From positions 44,137-108,136 of the forward strand of contig NZ_JAMTDX010000072.1 in assembly GCF_023806625.1 (NCBI RefSeq): a DNA stretch of 64,000 nucleotides, in the 5' to 3' direction. A program made the translations under genes and the position numbers. Positions 17,984 through 25,169 of the stretch are shown here, piece by piece. This stretch comes from Accumulibacter sp. Its GTDB lineage: Bacteria; Pseudomonadota; Gammaproteobacteria; Burkholderiales; Rhodocyclaceae. Numbering within the stretch: the first letter of the stretch is position 1; the number at the start of each line of letters is the position of its first letter. The notes under the pieces are model-generated. The model was not told the origin of the DNA. It did no database searches and worked only from the letters and a program-made list of their open reading frames with translations.

Positions 17984-19057
17984 CTAATAGACCAGGCGGG
18001 CAAGGTTTCGGCCGTCGACATGAATGCCCACTTTCCCCGCCCCGCTTGATGGAGCAGGCACCGCTTCGCCTACCGGAAGTGACTTGGGCATGCGCAGGGA
18101 GGTGACGGGGTCGAGGCCCGGTGGCGGTGTTTGGTCATGTCCAGACGTCGTCATGCGCGGCGCGCGGCCGATGCAGCGCCGATTGTCGGCGGCTGCGCCG
18201 GCGTCCCCAAACGGTGTCCCCGAGGCCGCAGCCCACCGCCCACCACCGAAAGGCACCACCCGCAATGGGAAGGCGCCCGTCCGACGGACGCCGAGGGCGC
18301 GCGGCTGGATGGTTCCCCGCGCGCCCCGTTCCCCCGTCGCCGCATGGCAGCCGTAGCTGTCGCAGGCCCCGTCGGTCGAAACTTGCGAGACGTCCCTGTC
18401 GACCTGGCCGAGCGGCCCCGGCAGGACTTTGCTGTCCCCCGAAGCGGCGGTAGTCCCTTCGATGCCGATGATGTTCTTGCCAGCCTCACCGACTGCGAGA
18501 CGAAGCTTGCGCCAGGTGCAACGTTCGCGCACCCCGTGCTGACCCACTGTCCCACGGTCGGTTGTGCACAGTCGACCGCTTGCAGCGGCGGGAAGCAGTG
18601 CTTCCCGAGACCCCGCTTTCGCCCACTGGCCCTCGCCGAAAATCTTCAGCGCCGTCGAATCGACGACCCCATACGTCGGACCCCTGCGCGGGCTCCGCGC
18701 AATGTTCACCGAAAGCTGCGCGGCCCGTCGCGACAGGTGCGTGTGGGCCGGCACCGACAAGTCGAGTTGCGCGAGCCGCATCAGCGACTTCGCCAGCCCT
18801 TCCGTCGCCCACCAAGGCAACGGCAACAGCTCCTCGATCGTCAGACACGTCAGGATCAAGGTCTTCGAACACGCGGCGGGCTTGCCGACGCCCCCTGGCA
18901 GCAGCGCTGTCCACTGCTGCCGAATGCTCGCTTCCTCGAACCAGAGCGTCAGATTGTCCCGATTGACCAGCGCCCGGTGGTAGCCCGACCAACTGTTCAC
19001 ACGATAGCGCTGCCCGACGCCTACCTCGACTCTGTCCGGCTTCACCCGCATCGCCAC
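17984..19057 (-). pseudogene. Decayed IS5-family transposase
   Basis: The N-terminal two thirds match IS5-family transposases: RYRVNSWSGYHRALVNRD, then LTCLTIEELLPLPWWATEGL, then the first catalytic block YGVVDSTALKIFGEGQW and a second block VSTDGACDSYGCH where the family has DGAYD. After about residue 255 the frame loses family similarity. The third catalytic block (normally a SLAE-type motif) is not seen in frame, although a C-terminal vestige (DPVTSLRMPKSLPVG) reappears. It is therefore probably inactivated by indels. It lies directly upstream of the reductase-methyltransferase gene and marks one side of the mobile patch. Confidence 0.72.
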
Positions 19058-19304
19058 GTGCCACCTCCTTCAACTGCCAGGCCCGGCCGCACCGGGGATG
19101 ATGCCAGGATATTACAGCAGCGCCATGGTCGGGAGAACGTGTGCGGACCCGCCGCCGGGTCGATCCTTCCCTTCGCGGTCAATGGCAAGGAGCGGGTTGG
19201 GCCGTCGTCGCCTGCGGGGGGAACCTCGCAGCTCCGCCTCTGCGGCTCGTTGCCCGAAGCGGAGCACCAGCCTGGACACCGGCCATGGACCCGCTTTGCG
19301 TGAT

Positions 19305-19320
19305 CGTGAACGTTTTCACG
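19305..19320. promoter_or_regulatory. Perfect 6-bp inverted repeat (possible operator)
   Basis: CGTGAA and TTCACG separated by CGTT form a small palindrome immediately upstream of the shared 20-bp element of the first PEP-CTERM gene. No equivalent was found upstream of the second. It may be a separate regulator site or chance. Confidence 0.35.
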
Positions 19321-19325
19321 AAAAC

Positions 19326-19345
19326 TGTCGAAAAATTTTACACAG
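19326..19345 (+). promoter_or_regulatory. Upstream activating element shared by both PEP-CTERM genes (copy 1)
   Basis: The sequence TGTCGAAAAATTTTACACAG is identical over 20 bases to 21968-21987. It has dyad character (TGT...AAAATTTT...ACA), as expected for a dimeric activator site. It begins 81 bp upstream of the -24 element at 19407. Position and partner promoter suggest an enhancer for a sigma-54 activator, plausibly a PrsR-like regulator as described for PEP-CTERM genes in Zoogloea. The regulator itself is not in the window. Confidence 0.8.
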
Positions 19346-19406
19346 TGCCAACGGGGTCATCGGGACAGGCATCGTAAGCCTCTGTTTTTATGCCCTTCGA
19401 TGCTTT

Positions 19407-19422
19407 TGGCACGGGGCTTGCT
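19407..19422 (+). promoter_or_regulatory. Sigma-54 (-24/-12) promoter of PEP-CTERM gene 1
   Basis: TGGCACG, four bases, TTGCT matches the RpoN consensus TGGCACG-N4-TTGCW exactly. The expected start of transcription is about 10-12 bases after the -12 GC, near 19433, leaving a leader of about 40 nt. Confidence 0.9.
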
Positions 19423-19472
19423 TAGTGTCTGCTGCCAGCACATCGCAGGCTCACTTTTAAGAGGAAACAGAC

Positions 19473-20333
19473 ATGAACTCTATCAAGAAACTGGCTGCGG
19501 AATTGGGAGCCGTGGGTCTGCTCGCTGTGGCAGCACCGGTTCTTGCCTCACCCCAGCTGACCTTCACGACGGCCAACTACGGTACGCAGAGCGTCGATCC
19601 GTTCGGCGGGTTCGACTGGGACTCGGCCGGAACGGCGGTCTCCAGCGGTTACGACGTTACCAAGGACTTCAACGTCATCACGACGTACTACTGGGCTTCC
19701 GCGGTTGGGTTGAAGGACAAGCTCGGCAATACCTTCTCGACCCCGGGCATTACCCCTCCCCCTGGATCGCCGACCGGGTGGGAGTTCACGATCCGCGCGA
19801 CCATCACGGAGACCAACTTCTGCCTGTTCCGTCCGGGCGGTCCGGGCACGCCTTGCGCGGTGGAGTCGTTCTCTCCGCAAGCCGGTTCCTGGGATATCTA
19901 CTTCGATCCTCTGGCCAATGCCAACCAGGTGACCGGGGCGGGTATCACTAACGGCACGAAGATTCTCTCCGGTAACGTCTCACCCGCACTGATCGGCGGG
20001 ACTTTCTCCGCGGACGCACTCGGCGGATCTGGCGCGTTCAACTTTTTTGGCAACGTTACCTGGGCGGACCCGGCTTACTTCGACAACACGGGCTATCTGG
20101 TCCTGACCAATGCCATTGCAACCCTGCAGAACGGTAACAGGGTGACGGGCTGGAATTCACCGACATCCATGCCGGATGCGAATGGCCAAACGCAGGCCCT
20201 GCCGGGAGACGTGAGTGTTTATACCACGTTCCAGGCCGACGGCAACCAGAGCTTCGTTCCCGAGCCCGGTTCGCTGGCGCTCATCGGCCTCGGGCTGATC
20301 GGTCTGGTGGGCAGCGCTCGCCGCCGCAGCTGA
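19473..20333 (+). CDS. PEP-CTERM sorting-domain secreted protein
   Basis: A 286-residue exported protein. A signal peptide (AVGLLAVAAPVLA, cleavage near residue 26) precedes a Gly/Ser/Asn/Thr-rich body of no recognised enzyme family with a single possible Cys pair (FCLFRP and TPCAVE). The C-terminus is a classic PEP-CTERM signal: VPEPGSLALIGLGLIGLV followed by basic residues (SARRRS). Such proteins are recognised by exosortase and released to the surface or exopolysaccharide matrix. The ATG at 19473 has GAGG 9 nt upstream. It is the only gene between its sigma-54 promoter and a strong terminator, so it is monocistronic. The gene for the exosortase is not in the window. Confidence 0.93.
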   Translation: MNSIKKLAAELGAVGLLAVAAPVLASPQLTFTTANYGTQSVDPFGGFDWDSAGTAVSSGYDVTKDFNVITTYYWASAVGLKDKLGNTFSTPGITPPPGSPTGWEFTIRATITETNFCLFRPGGPGTPCAVESFSPQAGSWDIYFDPLANANQVTGAGITNGTKILSGNVSPALIGGTFSADALGGSGAFNFFGNVTWADPAYFDNTGYLVLTNAIATLQNGNRVTGWNSPTSMPDANGQTQALPGDVSVYTTFQADGNQSFVPEPGSLALIGLGLIGLVGSARRRS

Positions 20334-20354
20334 CCGGATAGTCGCATCGGTTCA

Positions 20355-20383
20355 GAGGGGCCGGCTTCCGCAGCCGGCCCCTC
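20355..20383. terminator. Strong stem-loop after PEP-CTERM gene 1
   Basis: A perfect 12-bp GC-rich stem (GAGGGGCCGGCT / AGCCGGCCCCTC, 5-nt loop) followed by GTTGTTCGTT. It lies 21 bp after the PEP-CTERM stop and just beyond the convergent glycosyltransferase stop, so it could serve both. Confidence 0.8.
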
Positions 20384-20392
20384 GTTGTTCGT

Positions 20393-21637
20393 TTACGGAC
20401 GTGCGACCGGGATTCGTGGGGATCGGACGATCGACAATGCCTCGCGGAATCGCTCGTCGGCCCGGTACACGCTGAACCACTGGCGCACCTTCGCCGCTCC
20501 AAGCGCGAACGAGGGCTCGCCAAGCAGTCTCTCCACTTTGCTCCGGACGCGCTGGACCGTCACCTGATCGGCACGCAGCGCCAGACCCGCTCCGGAGCGG
20601 GTGATGAAGTGCATGTTGCGCAGTTGATCGAGGTTGGCGGGGATTCCCAGGACTGGCGTGCCCTGCTGCAACGCCTGATGCACCGCCGGACTGCCGCCAT
20701 TGCAGACGACGACGCGTGAGATCGCCGCCATCCGATCCCCCGGAAGCATCCCAGGAATGCTGAAGTCGCCGGCATGGAGGTCCGCTTCGCGCAGTAGATC
20801 TGCCGATCCGGAGGCGACCACCCGGCATCCTGCAGCGACGGCTCCCTTGACCACTTCACCCAGGAGGCGAGAGTCTCCGGAACTGCCGAGCGAGACGAAG
20901 GCCAGTGGCCGCTCGTCGTTCGTACCGGTCAGGCCAGAGGGCAAGGGACCATCCGGAGCCCAGGTGACCGGGCCGATGTAGACGTAGCGCCCCGGTTGCC
21001 CGGCATCGGCGGTGGGAACGAGTTCCGGCACGTCGGCGAACAGCGTCACGTCTCCCTCGGTGAACACTCGCGTCAGATCGAAGCCGAGCGACGGCATCCC
21101 GTGGCGACGACGCAACCGGTGCATCGGCAGGCTGTGCTGCGTGAAAATCAGCGGGCGCAGCAGTTCGAAGACGCGGTTCGAAAAGCCGACCCCGAAGAGT
21201 CGGGTCGCCGCATGGACCGGGACCTCGAAAGGACCCTGCGCCAGAGGGCTCCAGTAGGCGTTGGAAATCGCCAGATAGGGAACTCCGGAGAGACGAGCGC
21301 TGACCGCGAGCGACAGGCGGAAGTCGCCGACGATGATCTCGGGACGGGCGTGTTCGATCACGCGCAGGTCATCCTCGACGTAGCGCTCGAGTACGTCGTA
21401 GGGAAACACCGGGCGGCCAGCGTCCACGGCAGCGAGATAAGCGCGGGTGCCGATGCACCGGAGATCATGAACTTCCAGGCCGGCAGCATCGACATGGCTG
21501 CGGAAATCGGCACCGGTGGCAAAGGTCACCTGATACTCGCCCGGATCGAGGCTTCGCGCGAGCACGAGCGGCCGAACGACATGCGCCAGAGTCGCCGGTT
21601 CGGCGAAAAAGACGATGCGCTGGCGCCGGTCGGTCAT
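20393..21637 (-). CDS. UDP-glycosyltransferase-like GT1-family protein
   Basis: A 414-residue glycosyltransferase of GT-B fold. The N-terminal acceptor domain has AEPATLAHVVRPLVLARSL. The C-terminal donor-binding region has FVSLGSSGDSRLLGEVV and CNGGSPAVHQALQQGTPVLG followed by NLDQLRN, the positions of the UGT/MGT signature. It probably transfers an activated sugar to a lipid or small-molecule acceptor. The ATG at 21637 follows GGGAG by 9 nt; a longer upstream frame lacks this. It is transcribed toward PEP-CTERM gene 1 and away from PEP-CTERM gene 2, between the two. A link to matrix sugar decoration is inference. Confidence 0.87.
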   Translation of the reverse strand: MTDRRQRIVFFAEPATLAHVVRPLVLARSLDPGEYQVTFATGADFRSHVDAAGLEVHDLRCIGTRAYLAAVDAGRPVFPYDVLERYVEDDLRVIEHARPEIIVGDFRLSLAVSARLSGVPYLAISNAYWSPLAQGPFEVPVHAATRLFGVGFSNRVFELLRPLIFTQHSLPMHRLRRRHGMPSLGFDLTRVFTEGDVTLFADVPELVPTADAGQPGRYVYIGPVTWAPDGPLPSGLTGTNDERPLAFVSLGSSGDSRLLGEVVKGAVAAGCRVVASGSADLLREADLHAGDFSIPGMLPGDRMAAISRVVVCNGGSPAVHQALQQGTPVLGIPANLDQLRNMHFITRSGAGLALRADQVTVQRVRSKVERLLGEPSFALGAAKVRQWFSVYRADERFREALSIVRSPRIPVARP

Positions 21638-21967
21638 CGACTTGCTCCCGGCAGAGGAAGGTACACTGACCGAACGCCCCGATCGATCGCGCCCGGCGGG
21701 GGGCGCCCGACGAGCAATGCCCGCTCGCCGGATGAGCCGGGAAGGCAGCGGTTTCCCGCTTGACGGGGCAGGTTTTCGGCGCAACCGATCACCGCTGAAT
21801 CGTACAGCAAAAACCGGTTCCGACGCGCGAAAAGCTGTTGCCACCGGCTTGGCCGCATTCCGGCCCGCGAGGGATCCGCCTCGCGGGGAGCATCGGCCGA
21901 TACCTCCCGGCGCACCGGCGTGGCCGAAGCATGGCCGGGCCGACCACCGACCCGTTCGACCATCCGT

Positions 21968-21987
21968 TGTCGAAAAATTTTACACAG
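21968..21987 (+). promoter_or_regulatory. Upstream activating element shared by both PEP-CTERM genes (copy 2)
   Basis: Identical over 20 bases to 19326-19345 and placed 80 bp before the -24 element at 22048, one base different from copy 1. Flanks outside the 20 bases diverge within a few nucleotides, so this is not a general duplication of the region. Confidence 0.8.
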
Positions 21988-22047
21988 CACCGTAGAAGGG
22001 GCTCTCGCTCATTTCAAGGACTATTAAGATCAGAGACTTAGCGAAGC

Positions 22048-22063
22048 GTGCATGGTTTTTGCT
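22048..22063 (+). promoter_or_regulatory. Sigma-54-like promoter of PEP-CTERM gene 2
   Basis: GTGCATG, four bases, TTGCT. The -12 block is perfect and the spacing is exact, but the -24 block departs from TGGCACG at three positions, including the first G of the GG pair. The spacing to the 20-bp element supports it. It would give a leader of roughly 110 nt. Confidence 0.65.
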
Positions 22064-22182
22064 ACGTTTTTCCTCTGGGCAGACTGGAGGTCGCGAAGCC
22101 CTACGGCGAGAAGCGGCAGATGGGCCAGGCGACTCCGGTCATCTTGTTGATGGAAGAAACACACTATGGGAGGGGATATACG

Positions 22183-23262
22183 ATGAAGAAACTCTTTGGC
22201 GTACTTGCGCTGAGCGCCTCGCTGGCTTCGCCGCTTTCGGCCGAGGCTGCACTGCAGCAGCTGTCGAATCTGTTCGTCTTCGGCGACAGCCTCTCGGATG
22301 GCGGCAATAGTGGGTTGATCAGCCAGTCGGTCGTGCCGGGACTGGTCTACCCGCCGCCGCCCTATTGGAACGGGCAGTATTCGAACGGCCCGGTTGCCGT
22401 CGAGTACCTCTGGAATCTCTATAATCCGGGCGACAAGAGCTTCAAGCCCTCGCTGGCCGGCGGCACGAACTACGCGGTCGGGGGCGCGACCACCGGCTCG
22501 ACCAGCTTCAACTCGGTCTCGTCGACGGTTCCGCCATTCCTGCAACCCGCGTACGTCGGGACGAGCAATGCCGGCCAGCTGTTCGGTGCCAGTCCCGGTT
22601 TTCCCGGCTTTTTCGCAAATCAACCGGCGTTTGACCCGGCGACTTCACTGTTTACCGTCTGGCTGTTTCCGAACGACGTCTTCAACTGGGCGACAACCGG
22701 AACCTTGCCCGGCGCAGCAGTGCCAGGCTGCGGTGCTCCGGTGAACGGAAATGATGCGGCTGCACTGATCACCAACGGCGTGCAGAACATCGTCTGCACC
22801 GTCCTCGCGCTCGAGGCAGCCGGGGCGCAGCACTTCCTGGTGCCAAACCTCCCCGACCTCGGAAGCATCCCGGGAGCCGGGCCGGGGGGCGACCCCGCCT
22901 ATACCGCTCTTTCGGCCGCCTTCAACGCCGCGCTGGCTGGCGCGCTGACGCCTCTGGACAACGCGGACCCGTCGATCGAGATCACCCAGTTCGATACCTT
23001 CGGGCTGCTGCACAGTGTCCAGGCGAATCCGGGTGCCTACGGCTTCACCAACGCGACCGACGCGTGCCTGTACGACCCGACCTGCGTCAGCGACCCGACG
23101 ATGTGGAACCAGTACGTGTTCTGGGATGAAGTTCATCCGACGACCCGGGCGCACCAGATCATCGGCAACGCCTTCTACGCCGCCGTTCCCGAACCGACGA
23201 GTCTTTCGCTGCTGGCGCTGAGCCTGTTCGCCGTCTTCGGCGTCCAGCGCCGTCGTTCCTGA
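22183..23262 (+). CDS. Secreted SGNH/GDSL esterase with PEP-CTERM anchor
   Basis: A 359-residue exported hydrolase. The signal peptide ends near AEAA (residue 22). The SGNH blocks are LFVFGDSLSDGGNSG (nucleophile Ser36), a Gly-Gly block TNYAVGGATTG, a block III LFPNDVFNW with Asn, and DEVHPTTRAHQII with the Asp and His. This matches the lipase/acylhydrolase subfamily of extracellular GDSL enzymes. The C-terminus VPEPTSLSLLALSLFAVFG plus QRRRS is an exosortase signal. GGGAGGGG lies about 8 nt before ATG 22183; the reading frame is open further upstream but the upstream start would lie in the promoter. It is a surface or matrix enzyme, possibly acting on lipid or polyester. Substrate is unproven. 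Confidence 0.92.
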   Translation: MKKLFGVLALSASLASPLSAEAALQQLSNLFVFGDSLSDGGNSGLISQSVVPGLVYPPPPYWNGQYSNGPVAVEYLWNLYNPGDKSFKPSLAGGTNYAVGGATTGSTSFNSVSSTVPPFLQPAYVGTSNAGQLFGASPGFPGFFANQPAFDPATSLFTVWLFPNDVFNWATTGTLPGAAVPGCGAPVNGNDAAALITNGVQNIVCTVLALEAAGAQHFLVPNLPDLGSIPGAGPGGDPAYTALSAAFNAALAGALTPLDNADPSIEITQFDTFGLLHSVQANPGAYGFTNATDACLYDPTCVSDPTMWNQYVFWDEVHPTTRAHQIIGNAFYAAVPEPTSLSLLALSLFAVFGVQRRRS

Positions 23263-23368
23263 CGTCCAGCAGGGACTCCTTCTGCCGCTGAAGGTCGTCC
23301 GTCGTCGATGACCGGTGCTTCGCGTGCTGGCGGGGGCATCGCGGAGCACAGGGCCTGACCGGTGTGAC

Positions 23369-23402
23369 GAGCCTTCTGCGGCCGAAGTCCCGCAGAAGGC
23401 TC
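23369..23402 (+). terminator. Stem-loop downstream of PEP-CTERM gene 2
   Basis: A perfect 13-bp stem (GAGCCTTCTGCGG / CCGCAGAAGGCTC, 8-nt loop) 106 bp after the esterase stop. The downstream sequence is mixed T/C rather than a clean T-run, so efficiency is uncertain. Confidence 0.65.
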
Positions 23403-24043
23403 AGTGACTTTGCTCTCTCTTGTCTCCGGCCGTCGCTGATCACCCTGGACCATCGGGAAGTCCCTGGCCAGCTCGACGCCGCGATTGTCAAGGTCTGGCC
23501 CGTCTCCCCTCACCCCGAACCCTCGCCCCGATCGGGACGCTCGGAGCTTCGGGGATCGCCGGGCGACTGCCGCGCTGAACCGTGAGGACTCCTCGGGAGT
23601 CTTTGCTTGTGGTACGCTCTGTGCCCGTCTCGCTCGGCACCGGCCCGTGGTCGTCACGTCGCGGCCGGGGTGCATCCTGGGTCGTCGGCAATCTGCCGGT
23701 CGATGATTCCTTGCTCGAAGTTCGCCGTGGACCGGCGCGTTGAGCGTTTGCGGCAACCCGGCTGGCCGGAGCAAGGTGGCCACTGACCGGGAAGATCCGG
23801 CGATGGCTCGGGTTTGCCAGCCTGGACGCTGAGCAGCCTGGACGCTGAGTCATTGGCTCGGGGACCTCGCGCTTCGCCCCGATCGGGCAGAGGGCGCGGT
23901 GGAGCGAAGCGGGCATGACGTTGATCATTGCGGCGCTCCGGACCATGGCCATGCCCTTCAGTCGATCAGCCGCCGGCCGCCGGGGTCGACGAACAGGCAC
24001 GAGCGCAATCCGCAGGGAGTCAGGGGACTGGAGAAGACTGCGA
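23403..24043. other. Intergenic region without a supported gene
   Basis: Around 640 bp between the esterase terminator and the PP-loop gene. Open frames on both strands have no family resemblance and no good ribosome-binding sites. It includes a short tandem duplication (listed separately) and several small GC palindromes around CCCGATCGGG. The promoter of the following operon should lie here. It may contain remnants of lost coding DNA. Confidence 0.4.
23818..23849. repeat. Perfect 16-bp tandem duplication
   Basis: CAGCCTGGACGCTGAG occurs twice head to tail with no spacer. No function is visible. Confidence 0.8.
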
Positions 24044-25126
24044 ATGAAGAGATGCCGAAACTGCCTGCTGCCCGAGCGCGTTCCCGGGGCCGCTCTGTCG
24101 GACGACGGCGTGTGTCGGCTGTGCCGCGACAAGGCAGGGCTCGCCCGACAGGCGGCAGCCGACGAGCAAGTGCGCCGTGCCAGTGAGGAGGATCTCGAAA
24201 GGACGCTTGCGGAATGGCGCGGCCGTGCCGAATATGACTGCCTCGTGCCGCTCAGCGGGGGAAAGGACAGCATCTATCTGCTCCATCGCCTGGCCGTCGA
24301 ACGTAAGCTGAAGGTACTCGCCTTCACCGTGGACATCAACATCCCGCCGCTGGCCTGGGACAACATCCGGCGTGCGCTGGGCAAGCTGAACATCGATCAC
24401 TTCAGCTACGCGCCGGCGAACGACTTCTACCGCAAGACCTTCCGCTATCTGCTGCGCAATCAGGAAGAGCGTGGCGCCGTCTATACGCTCTCCTATGTCT
24501 ATGCTCCGCTCTTCGAGGGCGATGCGATCCGCCTGGCGATCCAGAAAGGCATCCCGCTGGTGCTGGCCGGCTACTCGCCTGGCCAGCCCGAAGCAGAGCG
24601 CATGCTCTACGAGTTCTCGCGACAGCTGATCTGCCACACCGACTGGACGCCGCCGGAACTGGCCGCCTGCGGCGAGTTCACCGCCGACGAACTGACCCGC
24701 TTCCACAACCCGAAAAGCTATCCGCCAGGAACCGCTTTCCCGCGCTACCTTGCCCCGTTCCATGCCTGGCCCTACAATCAGGATGAAATCATGCGTACGG
24801 TCGTCGAGCAAGGACTGGTCGCCTCGAGCAGGCACGCCAGCCCGATCCACAGCAACTACCCGATCAACTGGCTGCTGATGTATTCAGATCTTCGGACCTT
24901 CGGCTACAACCCCTACGCGCCGGAATTCGCCAGCCTGATCCGGCATGGCAAGGCGAACCTCAATTACTGGCGGCTCATGGCGCCGGTCGTCGATTTCCTG
25001 ATCCGCCGGCGACTCGGGCCGGCCCGGGAGGTCACCCGCAGTCTCGACTGGCTCGGGTTGACGGCCGACGAATTGCGCATCACCCGCCCTCGCGGCGCCT
25101 ACGACCCGGTGCCCGGTCGATGCTGA
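24044..25126 (+). CDS. PP-loop ATPase, N-acetyl-sugar-amidotransferase-like
   Basis: A 360-residue protein with an N-terminal zinc-ribbon-like module (Cys4, Cys7, Cys24, Cys27) and an N-type PP-loop ATP pyrophosphatase core. The SGGKDS loop at 71-76 binds ATP and adenylates the substrate. Relatives include the WbpG-like N-acetyl sugar amidotransferases of surface-sugar pathways and other adenylating amidating enzymes. The ATG at 24044 (GGAG upstream) starts directly before the Cys module, which decides it over the longer frame from 23915. It is followed 43 bp later by an acyl ligase gene in the same direction. No glutaminase partner is seen here, so the nitrogen or sulfur donor is unknown. 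Confidence 0.78.
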   Translation: MKRCRNCLLPERVPGAALSDDGVCRLCRDKAGLARQAAADEQVRRASEEDLERTLAEWRGRAEYDCLVPLSGGKDSIYLLHRLAVERKLKVLAFTVDINIPPLAWDNIRRALGKLNIDHFSYAPANDFYRKTFRYLLRNQEERGAVYTLSYVYAPLFEGDAIRLAIQKGIPLVLAGYSPGQPEAERMLYEFSRQLICHTDWTPPELAACGEFTADELTRFHNPKSYPPGTAFPRYLAPFHAWPYNQDEIMRTVVEQGLVASSRHASPIHSNYPINWLLMYSDLRTFGYNPYAPEFASLIRHGKANLNYWRLMAPVVDFLIRRRLGPAREVTRSLDWLGLTADELRITRPRGAYDPVPGRC

Positions 25127-25169
25127 GCCGCGCAACCCCGGGAGACTCTTCTCGGCGCAAGACACCGCG

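Noticed and set aside
23488-24273. A 261-codon minus-strand frame over the gap and the start of the PP-loop gene
   Set aside because: It has no motif and overlaps the clear Cys-module start of the PP-loop protein on the other strand.
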